Assembly: GCA_008015235.1 (NCBI GenBank)
Contig: SSFF01000011.1
Location: 124,001 to 188,000, forward strand
From: Rhodoferax sp.
GTDB taxonomy: Bacteria > Pseudomonadota > Gammaproteobacteria > Burkholderiales > Burkholderiaceae_C
DNA: 64,000 nucleotides
Reading direction: 5' to 3'
In this document: piece after piece, positions 9,958 to 24,631 of the stretch
How positions within the stretch are numbered: the stretch's first letter is position 1
Layout of the letters: each line of letters begins with the position of its first letter
Notes under the pieces: generated by a model
What the model was told of the DNA's origin: nothing
The model's input: the letters and a program-made list of their open reading frames with translations, nothing else
The model's database searches: none
Position numbers and translations under genes: made by a program

Positions 9958-10019
9958 CATGTCTGGCTCCTCAGACTGTATTTGTCATGGTTGCTTGGGC
10001 GTAGTGGTGGCGCACTGAA

Positions 10020-11231
10020 ATGCAGCAAGTACTCGCACCCTATGCCTGCCATCCGGTCCGATCACGTGGACGTAAATATCCGGAAGCACCGGCGCCAACC
10101 AGAGATGATTTCCAGCGCGACCGTGACCGCATCGTGCACTCGACTGCATTCCGTCGCTTGGTTTACAAAACGCAGGTGTTTCTCAATCATGAGGGGGATC
10201 TGTTCAGAACGCGGATGACACACTCTTTGGAGGTTGCGCAACTGGGCCGCTCCTCGGCCAGAGCTTTGCGTTTGAATGAGGATTTGGTTGAAGCCATTGC
10301 CCTGGCCCACGATCTTGGGCATACACCGTTTGGTCATGCTGGGCAGGACGCCTTGCATGAATGCATGTCCCCATACGGGGGCTTTGAGCACAACCTACAG
10401 AGCTTGCGGGTGGTAGATTGTCTTGAGGAACGATACCCGGCCTTTGATGGACTGAATCTGTGCTTTGAGTCTCGCGAGGGCATTCTCAAGCATTGCTCAG
10501 TGACCAATGCCCAAATCCTGGAGTCTCAGGAGCATCCGTACAGTGATGGGCAAGGGGGGGTTGCGGCACGCTTTCTCATGCAACGCCAGCCAAGTCTGGA
10601 GGCACAACTCTGCAATCTTTCAGATGAAATCGCCTACAACGCTCATGATATCGACGATGGCGTACGGTCAGGACTTTTGAACGTGGAGCAGTTGCGCGAA
10701 GTCACTTTGTTTCGGCAATACCACGACTTGGCATTGAATACTTCTCCAGATCTCGCTCGTCCGTCGAATACGCGCCGATGGCTTTACGAAGCGATTCGAC
10801 TGATGTTGAGTGAGCAGGTGTATGACGTCATTCGAACTGTCTCCAAGCTATTGGGTGAGTTAGAACTTCGTAGCGTTGACGATGTGCGCGACCAAGGAAG
10901 ACTGGTTGTATTTAGTTCCGAAATGCGGGAGAAAACGAAAGAACTCAAAGCATTTCTTTTTGCCAATCTGTATCGTCATCCCCAAGTTATTGCTTCGCGT
11001 GAAGTAGCCAAAGCCATGCTGCGGGACCTTTTTCAAATCTACAGTGCAGCCCCCGAAGAAATGCAAGCTGGCTATTTCGCCAAAACATTGAGGCCAGGGA
11101 TTGAGCCCCACGCTCAGACCTCGGAGTTTGTGTTGCGCAGGGTGGTGGCTGACTACGTGTCTGGAATGACAGATCGTTTTGCCGCGCGTGAGCATGCGCG
11201 CCTGACAGGCAAGACCCTGCTCGCCGTCTGA
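10020..11231 (+). CDS. dgt: dGTPase-like dNTP triphosphohydrolase
   Basis: A 403-residue HD-domain protein of the dGTPase-like family. Metal ligands are His68 (RMTHSLEV), His97-Asp98 (LAHDLGH) and further His at 101 and 106, with a later SDEIAYNAHDIDDG segment giving the final Asp. It releases tripolyphosphate from deoxynucleoside triphosphates and so trims dNTP pools. The RDRDRIVHSTAFRRL segment is typical of the family. It follows aroB by 62 bp in the usual order. The substrate range cannot be read from sequence. Confidence 0.88.
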   Translation: MQQVLAPYACHPVRSRGRKYPEAPAPTRDDFQRDRDRIVHSTAFRRLVYKTQVFLNHEGDLFRTRMTHSLEVAQLGRSSARALRLNEDLVEAIALAHDLGHTPFGHAGQDALHECMSPYGGFEHNLQSLRVVDCLEERYPAFDGLNLCFESREGILKHCSVTNAQILESQEHPYSDGQGGVAARFLMQRQPSLEAQLCNLSDEIAYNAHDIDDGVRSGLLNVEQLREVTLFRQYHDLALNTSPDLARPSNTRRWLYEAIRLMLSEQVYDVIRTVSKLLGELELRSVDDVRDQGRLVVFSSEMREKTKELKAFLFANLYRHPQVIASREVAKAMLRDLFQIYSAAPEEMQAGYFAKTLRPGIEPHAQTSEFVLRRVVADYVSGMTDRFAAREHARLTGKTLLAV

Positions 11232-11240
11232 AGTGCGGTC

Positions 11241-12182
11241 ATGCTTCCAAATGATATTGGTGCCCAACAATTTGATCGGTACAGAATGATTAAGCACAAT
11301 GAGCCGCATCCAAGTGGGCTGGATTTGCGTCCTGGGCAGTCGGTTGAGCTGCTCAAGGAATTGCACATACTAACGCGAGATGGGCGGCTGAATCAGGATA
11401 CTCGCCGTAAGCTCAAGCAGGTGTACCACTTGTACCAGTTCATAGAGCGACTCCTGTTGGAGCTTTCTCCAGGTGGTCAGCCTGTTACCTTGGCTGACCA
11501 TGGTGCCGGAAAGTCGTATCTGGGGTTCATCCTGTTCGATTTGTTTTTCAAGAAACGCAATGTTTTGGAAGACCGTGTGTATGGAATTGAGGCGCGTGCC
11601 GATTTGGTCGAGAAATCACAGACTCTGGCCGAGCGACTCGGTTTTGATCGGATGCGTTTTTTGAACTTGTCGGTGGCCGAGTCCATGCGCAGCGTAGCCT
11701 TGCCCGACCGCATTGACGTGGTGACTGCATTGCATGCCTGTGACACTGCTACCGACGACGCAATAGCCTTTGGCCTGGAAAAGCAATCACGCTACATGGT
11801 GCTGGTGCCGTGCTGCCAGGCCGAGGTGGCGCGTAACCTGAATCGTGCCAAAGCATTGACGCTTTCGCGTACCCCTTTGGCCGAGCTGTGGCGTCACCCC
11901 TTGCACACGCGCGAAATGGGTAGCCAGATTACCAATGTGCTGCGTTGCCTGTACCTGGAAGCATGTGGCTACCAAGTGACTGTCACTGAATTGGTGGGTT
12001 GGGAGCACAGCATGAAGAACGAGCTGATTATCGCCAAATACACGGGGCGCAAGAGCAAGGCTGCCGCCGGACGCTTGCTGGAGCTTTTAGCGCAATTTGG
12101 CTTGTCGGACATGGTTCACACCCGCTTTACACAGCTGGCGCACAATCCACCGGACAACCAAACGCAACGGACTGACGTTTAG
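11241..12182 (+). CDS. SAM-dependent methyltransferase, unknown substrate
   Basis: A 313-residue protein with a class I methyltransferase core of the type filed as methyltransferase domain 32. Motif I is LADHGAGKSYLGF (about 84-96), followed by an acidic strand end (YGIEARADLVE) and VVTALHACDTATDDAI (about 160-175), where the ALHACD segment is characteristic. A Cys pair occurs in LVPCCQAEV. The substrate is unknown. The gene begins 9 bp after dgt and is probably co-transcribed with it. Note that GAGKS in motif I resembles a P-loop, but the rest of the fold is methyltransferase-like. Confidence 0.72.
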   Translation: MLPNDIGAQQFDRYRMIKHNEPHPSGLDLRPGQSVELLKELHILTRDGRLNQDTRRKLKQVYHLYQFIERLLLELSPGGQPVTLADHGAGKSYLGFILFDLFFKKRNVLEDRVYGIEARADLVEKSQTLAERLGFDRMRFLNLSVAESMRSVALPDRIDVVTALHACDTATDDAIAFGLEKQSRYMVLVPCCQAEVARNLNRAKALTLSRTPLAELWRHPLHTREMGSQITNVLRCLYLEACGYQVTVTELVGWEHSMKNELIIAKYTGRKSKAAAGRLLELLAQFGLSDMVHTRFTQLAHNPPDNQTQRTDV

Positions 12183-12210
12183 TCCATTTGTGTTAGAAAT
12201 TGGAGTTGCC

Positions 12211-12678
12211 ATGAATCGTTTTCCTAAATTTGCAGTCTTAATCTCTGTCGTGGTGTGGCTGGCAGCTTGTGCCAGCAGCAGTCCGGACGTTATTGCCCGA
12301 GGGGATGCGCAGCGCATGGCCCAGGTGCAGGATGGTGTGGTGCTGTCGGTTCGCACTGTCACCGTGGATGGCAACCAGTCCGGCGTCGGTGCTGCCGTCG
12401 GCGGCGTGGTCGGCGCTATAGGTGGCTACGGAGGCAGCGGTGTTCAGCGCGAAGCGCAGGTGCTAGGCGTTCTGGCTGGAGTGGCTGGTGCCGCGGCAGG
12501 CAATGCCATTGAACGCATCTCCACGCGCGAGGATGCACTGGAAATCCTGGTTCAGCTGAAAAATGGGGATCGCCGCGCCATTGTCCAGGCCAAGGGCACC
12601 GAAGCCCTGGCGGCGGGTGATGCAGTCATCATTGTCACCACGGGCTCCAAGGTGCGCGTGACCAAAGCGCCCAAGTAA
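12211..12678 (+). CDS. Glycine-zipper lipoprotein (SlyB/PcpY-like)
   Basis: A 155-residue lipoprotein with a signal peptide and a lipobox ending WLAAC. A glycine-rich hydrophobic zone with AVGGVVGAIGGYGGSG and GVLAGVAGAAAGN forms the glycine-zipper hairpin of the SlyB/OsmB-type outer-membrane lipoprotein family. A short beta domain follows. Such proteins are associated with envelope integrity. The start ATG has GGAG at 12202-12205; the longer open frame upstream overlaps the methyltransferase and is not protein-like. Confidence 0.75.
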   Translation: MNRFPKFAVLISVVVWLAACASSSPDVIARGDAQRMAQVQDGVVLSVRTVTVDGNQSGVGAAVGGVVGAIGGYGGSGVQREAQVLGVLAGVAGAAAGNAIERISTREDALEILVQLKNGDRRAIVQAKGTEALAAGDAVIIVTTGSKVRVTKAPK

Positions 12679-12707
12679 TCGGGCGGTAGTCGCGGGGCGG
12701 CAGCGTC

Positions 12708-13406
12708 ATGGCGCGTTTGGTCCGGCTGGCACTGGGGGGCTTTTTGCATCACGTCGTGCAGCGCGGGCACAACCGGCAGCCGGTATTTGTCGATGCTGCC
12801 GACCGTGTTTTCTTTCTCGAGCAGTTGGAGCAGACTAGCCGCCAGCATGGGGTAGCGGTGCATGCCTACACTCTGATGGAAAACCATTTCCATCTGCTCC
12901 TTACCCCGGAGACTGACAGGGCGTTGCCGCGGATGATACAGGCCCTGGGGCGTTGCTATGTGCGCTACTTTAACAGCCGGCATGGACGCACGGGCACTTT
13001 GTGGGAAGGGCGCTACCGCAGCACGGTGTTACAGGCCCAGCCATTTGCCTTGGCCTGCATGGCCTTTTTGGACTTGAACCCGGTGCGTGCCGGGGTCGTT
13101 CCGCGTTGTAGTGACTATGCGTGGTCCAGCCATGGGCACTACGTGGGCTTGCGCAGCGAACGCCTGCTGACGCCCTTGCCAGCGTATTGGGCACTGGGCA
13201 ACACGCCGTTTGCGCGTGAGGCAGCCTATACCGACTTGGTAGCCAAAGGCAACTCTGCCGAGGTGGATGCGGCCCTGGCGCAGAGTGCAATTAGAGGCTG
13301 GGCTCTAGGCGATGCTGATTTTTTGCTGGAACTCCAACGAAAAACGCCGCGTAGGGTTGCCATGGCCCGCCCAGGGCGCCCTAAAAAACAAACGTTATTG
13401 GCTTGA
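12708..13406 (+). CDS. REP-associated tyrosine transposase (RAYT)
   Basis: A 232-residue Y1_Tnp (HUH single-strand transposase) protein. The HUH motif is seen in MENHFHLLL (His-Phe-His), with the probable catalytic Tyr a short way downstream in the helix around CYVRYFN. GTLWEGRYRS, YLDLNPVRAG-like FLDLNPVRAG and WSSHGHYVG are family hallmarks, and the C-terminus ends in the basic tail RPGRPKKQ. RAYTs are usually single-copy domesticated transposases that handle REP-like palindromes. A long imperfect palindrome lies 75 bp downstream. The gene seems intact and sits between the lipoprotein and gltB. Confidence 0.9.
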   Translation: MARLVRLALGGFLHHVVQRGHNRQPVFVDAADRVFFLEQLEQTSRQHGVAVHAYTLMENHFHLLLTPETDRALPRMIQALGRCYVRYFNSRHGRTGTLWEGRYRSTVLQAQPFALACMAFLDLNPVRAGVVPRCSDYAWSSHGHYVGLRSERLLTPLPAYWALGNTPFAREAAYTDLVAKGNSAEVDAALAQSAIRGWALGDADFLLELQRKTPRRVAMARPGRPKKQTLLA

Positions 13407-13480
13407 TTTTCTTTTCAAATCAATAGGTTAGATCGCAAGAATTGAATGTGTCCCCAATAAATAGTTTAAAAGTATTGTGA

Positions 13481-13513
13481 AAAATTAAATAGGGACAGAC
13501 CCCATTTAATTTT
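13481..13513. repeat. 33-bp imperfect palindrome, probable RAYT-linked REP-like element
   Basis: Left arm AAAATTAAAT-A-GGG (13481-13494) pairs with CCC-C-ATTTAATTTT (13500-13513) around the loop ACAGA, a 14-position stem with one mismatch. The core GGGACAGACCCC resembles a motif I recall near RAYT genes in proteobacteria. A partial relative, GTGTCCCCAATA, lies about 40 bp upstream (from 13448). It ends 61 bp before gltB. The gap 13407-13574 is otherwise AT-rich and must contain the gltB promoter. Confidence 0.6.
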
Positions 13514-13574
13514 CTGGATTCGATTGCTGCACTGCGGTATCCTGCGGTCTTCTGTTAATTTTTAGGAGCGCGCC

Positions 13575-18347
<4,773 letters not shown>

Positions 18348-18359
18348 GAAGGAAGAATC

Positions 18360-19826
<1,467 letters not shown>

Positions 19827-19855
19827 ACGGGAAGGGGCAATCCCTTATCATGCAG

Positions 19856-19884
19856 GGCCGGGTTTTGACCCGGCCTTCTTTTTT
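19856..19884 (+). terminator. Rho-independent terminator of gltBD
   Basis: GGCCGGGT (19856-19863), loop TTTG, ACCCGGCC (19868-19875), then TTCTTTTTT. It is a perfect 8-bp GC-rich stem with a T-tract. The T-tract runs directly into the ATG of mlaF at 19885. Confidence 0.88.
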
Positions 19885-20724
19885 ATGCCCGCCCAAACTG
19901 TTGCCCCCCTTGTCGAACTGAACAACCTGACCTTCGGGTATGGGGATCGCTGCATCCTCGACGGCGTGACGCTGTCCATTCCTCGTGGCAAGGTCACGGC
20001 CCTCATGGGGGCATCGGGCGGTGGCAAGACCACGGTGCTGCGCCTCATTGGCGGGCAGGTGCAGGCGCAATCCGGGCAGGTGCTGCTGCATGGCCGCGAC
20101 CCGCAGCAAGCGCCGCAGGACATGGGGAGCTTGGGGCGTGAGGCCTTGTATGGCGCCCGGCGGCGCATGGGCATGCTGTTCCAGTTCGGCGCTTTGTTCA
20201 CTGATCTGAGCGTGTTCGACAACGTGGCCTTCCCGCTGCGCGAGCACACCGACCTGCCCGAAGCCCTGGTGCGCGACATTGTGCTGATGAAGCTCAATGC
20301 CGTGGGCCTGCGTGGCGCCCATGGACTTATGCCGTCCGAAGTGTCCGGGGGCATGGCGCGGCGCGTGGCCCTGGCCCGCGCCATTGCGCTCGACCCCGAA
20401 CTGGTGATGTACGACGAGCCCTTTGCCGGGCTCGACCCCATTTCGCTGGGTACGGCGGCGCGCCTGATCCGCGAACTCAATGACGCCATGGGCCTGACCA
20501 GCGTCATCGTCTCGCACGACCTGGAAGAAACCTTCCACATCGCCGACAAGGTCATCATCTTGGCCAACGGCAAGATCGTGGCCCAGGGCACGCCCGACGA
20601 GGTGCGCCACAGCGACGACCCGTTGGTGCACCAGTTTGTCCATGCCCTGCCCGAAGGGCCGGTGCACTTCCATTACCCGGCACCCAGTATCGGTGCCGAC
20701 TTCGGCGTGGAGGTACGGCCATGA
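19885..20724 (+). CDS. mlaF: Mla phospholipid transport ATPase MlaF
   Basis: A 279-residue ABC ATPase of the MlaFEDB complex, which moves phospholipids between inner membrane and MlaD to keep the outer-leaflet lipid asymmetry. Walker A is GASGGGKTT, the signature VSGGMARR, Walker B LVMYDEPFAGLD and the switch His in IVSHDLEE. The family start fits ATG 19885, yet that ATG directly follows the T-tract of the gltBD terminator and has no Shine-Dalgarno. The stop overlaps mlaE (ATGA). First gene of mlaFEDACB. Confidence 0.93.
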   Translation: MPAQTVAPLVELNNLTFGYGDRCILDGVTLSIPRGKVTALMGASGGGKTTVLRLIGGQVQAQSGQVLLHGRDPQQAPQDMGSLGREALYGARRRMGMLFQFGALFTDLSVFDNVAFPLREHTDLPEALVRDIVLMKLNAVGLRGAHGLMPSEVSGGMARRVALARAIALDPELVMYDEPFAGLDPISLGTAARLIRELNDAMGLTSVIVSHDLEETFHIADKVIILANGKIVAQGTPDEVRHSDDPLVHQFVHALPEGPVHFHYPAPSIGADFGVEVRP

Positions 20725-21503
20725 AAATGCTGAACCCCCATGAATTGGGTTGGCAGGTGCGCCAGTTACTGGCCGGCTGGGGTTATGGTGCGCGCTTGAT
20801 GCTGCGCCTGCTGGGAAGCTTTGGTAGCACGATGCGCCGTTTTGGTCTGGTGCGCGACCAAATCCATTTCATGGGCAACCACAGCCTGGCCATCATCATG
20901 GTCTCGGGCACCTTTGTCGGTTTCGTATTGGGCCTGCAGGGCTACTACACCCTGCAGCGCTATGGTTCGGCGGAAGCCCTGGGCCTGTTGGTGGCCCTGA
21001 GTCTGGTGCGCGAACTGGGGCCAGTGATCACCGCCTTGCTGTTTGCCGGCCGTGCCGGCACCTCGCTGACGGCCGAGATCGGGTTGATGAAGGCGGGCGA
21101 GCAGCTCGCCGCCATGGAGATGATGGCCGTGGACCCGGTGCGCCGAATTCTGGCCCCCCGCTTCTGGGGGGCGGTGATAGCCATGCCCTTGCTGGCGGCG
21201 GTGTTCAGCGCCGTCGGCATTCTGGGCGGCTGGCTGGTCGGTGTAGTCATGATCGGTATCGATGCCGGCAGTTTCTGGAGCCAGATGCAGGGTGGTGTCG
21301 ATGTGTGGCAGGACGTGGGCAACGGCGTGGTCAAGAGCCTGGTGTTCGGCTTCGCGGTGAGTTTCATCGCCTTGCTGCAGGGTTTCGAGGCGCTGCCGAC
21401 GCCGGAGGGGGTGGCCCGTGCCACCACGCGCACCGTGGTGGTGGCATCGCTCACGGTATTGGGGCTGGACTTTGTCCTGACCGCGATGATGTTCAGTATT
21501 TGA
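20721..21503 (+). CDS. mlaE: Mla transport permease MlaE
   Basis: A 260-residue inner-membrane permease of the MlaE family. Several hydrophobic helices follow an N-terminal amphipathic region, with family segments VRELGPVITALLFAGRAG, TAEIG and GFEALPTPEGVARATTRTVV. It forms the transmembrane dimer of MlaFEDB. It overlaps mlaF by four bases and precedes mlaD by 10 bp. Confidence 0.94.
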   Translation: MKMLNPHELGWQVRQLLAGWGYGARLMLRLLGSFGSTMRRFGLVRDQIHFMGNHSLAIIMVSGTFVGFVLGLQGYYTLQRYGSAEALGLLVALSLVRELGPVITALLFAGRAGTSLTAEIGLMKAGEQLAAMEMMAVDPVRRILAPRFWGAVIAMPLLAAVFSAVGILGGWLVGVVMIGIDAGSFWSQMQGGVDVWQDVGNGVVKSLVFGFAVSFIALLQGFEALPTPEGVARATTRTVVVASLTVLGLDFVLTAMMFSI

Positions 21504-21513
21504 AGGAATCGGT

Positions 21514-21990
21514 ATGCAACGCTCCAAAAACGATGTGTGGGTGGGTTTGTTTGTGCTGATTGGCGCGCTGGCGCTGGTGTTTCTGGCGCTGCAGTCGGCT
21601 AACCTGCTGTCCCTGAATTTCGAGCGTGGCTACATGGTCACGGCCAAGTTCGACAATATCGGCGGGCTCAAGCCCAAGGCCGCGGTCAAGAGCAGTGGCG
21701 TGGTGGTCGGGCGTGTCGAATCCATTGGCTTTGACGACAAGACCTACCAGGCGCGTGTGCGCCTCTCCATGGACAAGCGCTACGTGTTCCCCAAGGACAG
21801 CTCGCTCAAGATATTGACCAGCGGGCTGCTGGGCGAGCAGTACATCGGTATCGAAGCGGGGGCCGACGCGGCCAACCTGGCCGAAGGCGATGCCATTTCC
21901 ACCACCCAGTCGGCCGTGGTGCTGGAAAACCTGATCAGTCAGTTCCTCTACAGCAAGGCTGCCGACGGCCCCGCGAAGGACGCCAAGTAA
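21514..21990 (+). CDS. mlaD: Mla substrate-binding protein MlaD (MCE domain)
   Basis: A 158-residue protein with one N-terminal membrane anchor (about 10-30) and an MCE domain (about 37-118; FDNIGGLKPKAAVKSSGV, LTSGLLGEQYIGIE). MlaD forms a hexameric periplasmic ring around the MlaE exit and exchanges phospholipid with MlaC. A short helix follows the MCE fold, then a disordered tail. It shares one base with mlaA. Confidence 0.94.
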   Translation: MQRSKNDVWVGLFVLIGALALVFLALQSANLLSLNFERGYMVTAKFDNIGGLKPKAAVKSSGVVVGRVESIGFDDKTYQARVRLSMDKRYVFPKDSSLKILTSGLLGEQYIGIEAGADAANLAEGDAISTTQSAVVLENLISQFLYSKAADGPAKDAK

Positions 21991-22739
21991 TGTTGCGTCT
22001 GTCTACGTTGCCCTCACTGACCCTGTACCGCACAGTGTTGGTGTTGTGCGTGCTGGTGTTGTCGGGATGCGCCAGTGTTCCGAATCCGGATGCTCGCGAC
22101 CCTTGGGAGTCCTGGAATCGGGGGGTCTTTGGATTCAACGATGCCGTGGACCGCGGACTGTTGCAGCCCGTGGCCACGGGTTACCAGAAAGTGACGCCGA
22201 CCCTGGTGCAGAAAGGCGTGAGTAATTTTTTTAACAATCTGACCGATATGTGGTCTGTAGTCAACAATGCTTTGGCATTGAAGGGTCGGGAAACTGGCGA
22301 CAGCATAGGGCGTGTCTTGGTAAATACCACGGTGGGTTTGCTCGGGGTGGTTGATGTTGCTAGCGACTTGGGCATCGACCGGCATACGGCCGATTTTGGA
22401 TTGACGCTGGCGCGATGGGGGATTGGCAATGGGCCGTATATGGTTTTGCCTTTGCTAGGCCCATCGACTTTGCGTGATACCGCGGGCCTGCCGGTAGACA
22501 ACTGGGGCAACCCGATCAACCAGTTTGGCGACGAATCCACGCGCACTGGCATGACAGTTCTGAAGGTGATCGATACCCGGGCTCAGCTACTGGGTGCTGG
22601 TCGCGTGATGGATGGGGCGGCTCTGGACAAGTACACCTTCATGCGAGATGCCTATCTGCAGCGCAGGCGCAATCAGGTGTACGATGGCAACCCACCGGAT
22701 GAAGATTCGGTGCCAGCCTCTGAAGAGACTGGACAATAG
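21990..22739 (+). CDS. mlaA: Mla outer-membrane lipoprotein MlaA (VacJ)
   Basis: A 249-residue lipoprotein with lipobox VLSGC (Cys27) followed by DPWESWNRGVFGFNDAVDR, the MlaA/VacJ signature. Further segments are NNLTDMWSVVNNAL and GIGNGPYMVLPLLGPSTLRD. MlaA removes mislocalised phospholipid from the outer leaflet and hands it to MlaC. In E. coli mlaA stands apart from the operon; its place between mlaD and mlaC here is common in betaproteobacteria. The C-terminus is acidic and disordered. Confidence 0.93.
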   Translation: MLRLSTLPSLTLYRTVLVLCVLVLSGCASVPNPDARDPWESWNRGVFGFNDAVDRGLLQPVATGYQKVTPTLVQKGVSNFFNNLTDMWSVVNNALALKGRETGDSIGRVLVNTTVGLLGVVDVASDLGIDRHTADFGLTLARWGIGNGPYMVLPLLGPSTLRDTAGLPVDNWGNPINQFGDESTRTGMTVLKVIDTRAQLLGAGRVMDGAALDKYTFMRDAYLQRRRNQVYDGNPPDEDSVPASEETGQ

Positions 22740-22757
22740 GCAACGAGAGAAACGAAA

Positions 22758-23384
22758 ATGAAACGTTTGTGGTGGTTCGTGGTAGCGGCATTTCTGAGCT
22801 TGGGCGCGGTCGGTGCCCATGCAGAAGACGAGGCGCCCGACGCCATGGTCAAGCGCTTGTCCAACGACGTGCTCGACACCATCAAGGCCGACAAGAGTCT
22901 GCGCAGCGGCGACCTCAAGCCGATCATCGCCTTGGTCGACTCCCGCATCATGCCCAGCGTGAACTTCCAGCGCATGACCGCATCGGCCGTGGGCCCGGCC
23001 TGGCGCCAGGCCACCCCCGAGCAGCAGAAGGCCTTGCAGGATGAGTTCAAGACCCTGCTGGTCCGTACCTATGCCGGCGCCCTGGCCCAGGTCAGTGACC
23101 AGACCATTGCCATGAAGCCGCTGCGCGCATCCCCCGAAGACAAGGAAGTGCTGGTGCGTACCGAGATCAAGGGCCGTGGCGACCCGATCCAGCTCGACTA
23201 CCGCCTGGAAAAAACCCCGGGCCAGGGCAGCGGCTGGCGCATCTACAACCTCAATGTGTTGGGGGTCTGGCTGGTCGAGACCTACAAGAGCCAGTTCGTC
23301 CCGGAAATCAATGCCAAGGGCATTGATGGCCTGATTGCCATGCTGGCCGAGCGCAACAAGGCCAATGCCGCCAAGAAAGGTTGA
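22758..23384 (+). CDS. mlaC: Mla periplasmic shuttle protein MlaC
   Basis: A 208-residue periplasmic protein with a signal peptide ending near AHAED (about residue 23) and the MlaC/Ttg2D fold (VDSRIMPSVNFQRMTASAVG, WRQATPEQQKALQDEF, YDV-type C-terminal sheet WRIYNLNVLGVWLVETY). It ferries phospholipid between MlaA and MlaD. It lies 18 bp after mlaA and 3 bp before mlaB. Confidence 0.93.
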   Translation: MKRLWWFVVAAFLSLGAVGAHAEDEAPDAMVKRLSNDVLDTIKADKSLRSGDLKPIIALVDSRIMPSVNFQRMTASAVGPAWRQATPEQQKALQDEFKTLLVRTYAGALAQVSDQTIAMKPLRASPEDKEVLVRTEIKGRGDPIQLDYRLEKTPGQGSGWRIYNLNVLGVWLVETYKSQFVPEINAKGIDGLIAMLAERNKANAAKKG

Positions 23385-23387
23385 GCC

Positions 23388-23654
23388 ATGCTGAGCCTGC
23401 CCGCCACCCTGACCCACGAACAAGCCAAAGGCTGTGTGCAGCAGTTGACCCAGGCGCTGCGTGCCGAGGCTGCGCAGGTGGTGGTGGACGCGGCCAAGCT
23501 GCGCCATTTCGACTCATCGGCCTTGGCGGTGCTGCTGGAACTGCGCCGCGAATGCGCGCGCGCGGGCAAGCGTTTTGCGGTGCAGGGCCTGCCCAGTCGC
23601 CTGATGGACCTGGCCAAGCTCTACGGTATTTCGGGCTTGCTGCCTAGCGCCTAA
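23388..23654 (+). CDS. mlaB: Mla STAS-domain protein MlaB
   Basis: An 88-residue STAS-domain protein. FDSSALAVLLELRREC is the conserved loop and helix that bind the ATPase. MlaB attaches to MlaF on the cytoplasmic side and supports assembly and activity of the transporter. It is the last gene of the mlaFEDACB set; 38 bp separate it from the next ABC gene. Confidence 0.87.
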   Translation: MLSLPATLTHEQAKGCVQQLTQALRAEAAQVVVDAAKLRHFDSSALAVLLELRRECARAGKRFAVQGLPSRLMDLAKLYGISGLLPSA

Positions 23655-23692
23655 GCGGCAGCAGGGTTGGGGGCGTAAAATCTCCCTTTCCC

Positions 23693-24631
23693 ATGCCTTC
23701 CATTTCTTTCCAGTCCGTCACCAAACAGTACCACTCCCCGCGCGGCCCCAAGGGCAGCACTTTTGCGGCCCTGGATGGGGTGACCCTCAACATTGAGCAA
23801 GGCGAGTTCTTCGGTTTGCTGGGGCCCAACGGGGCGGGCAAGACCACCCTCATCAGCATCCTGGCCGGGCTGACACGCGCCACCAGCGGCCACGTGGCCG
23901 TGCTGGGGGCCGATGTCCAGGCCAACTACACCCAAGCCCGCAAGAACCTGGGCGTGGTGCCGCAGGAGCTGGTGTTCGACCCATTTTTCAATGTGCGTGA
24001 AACCCTGCGCATCCAGTCCGGCTATTTCGGCGTGAAAGGCAACGAAGCCTGGATCGACGAACTGCTGGAAAGCCTGGGCCTGGCCGACAAGGCCAATGCC
24101 AACATGCGCCAGCTCTCGGGCGGAATGAAGCGCCGGGTGCTGGTGGCCCAGGCCTTGGTGCACAAGCCGCCAGTCATCGTGCTGGACGAACCCACGGCGG
24201 GTGTGGATGTGGAGTTGCGCCAGACCCTGTGGCAATTCATCGCCAAGCTCAACAAGCAGGGCAGCACCGTGCTGCTGACCACGCATTACCTGGAAGAAGC
24301 CGAGGCCCTGTGCCACCGCGTGGCGATGCTTAAGGCTGGAAAAATTGTGGCGCTGGACAGCACTAGCAGCCTGCTCAAGAACGCATCGAGCAATGTGCTG
24401 CGCTTCAAGCTCGACGCCGAGCTGCCGCCCGAGCTGGCACGCCAGGCACGCATCACCGGGCGCGTGGTGCAGTTCCCGGCCAACGATGCGGCTGCCATCG
24501 AGCATTACCTGGCGGCGGTACGTGAGGCCGGCCTGGTGGCGCACGACGTCGAAATCCGCAAGGCCGACCTCGAAGACGTGTTTCTGGACGTGATGACCCG
24601 CTCCAATACAGCGACAGGAGTTGCAGCATGA
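23693..24631 (+). CDS. ABC transporter ATP-binding protein (YadG-like)
   Basis: A 312-residue ABC-2 type ATPase. Walker A is GPNGAGKTT (about 45-53), the signature LSGGMKRR, Walker B VIVLDEPTAGVD and the switch His in TTHYLEEAE. A C-terminal regulatory region of about 80 residues follows. Closest by architecture to E. coli YadG, whose substrate is unknown. It overlaps the permease gene by four bases. The fixed position between mla and murA genes suggests an envelope role, but this is inference. Confidence 0.85.
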   Translation: MPSISFQSVTKQYHSPRGPKGSTFAALDGVTLNIEQGEFFGLLGPNGAGKTTLISILAGLTRATSGHVAVLGADVQANYTQARKNLGVVPQELVFDPFFNVRETLRIQSGYFGVKGNEAWIDELLESLGLADKANANMRQLSGGMKRRVLVAQALVHKPPVIVLDEPTAGVDVELRQTLWQFIAKLNKQGSTVLLTTHYLEEAEALCHRVAMLKAGKIVALDSTSSLLKNASSNVLRFKLDAELPPELARQARITGRVVQFPANDAAAIEHYLAAVREAGLVAHDVEIRKADLEDVFLDVMTRSNTATGVAA

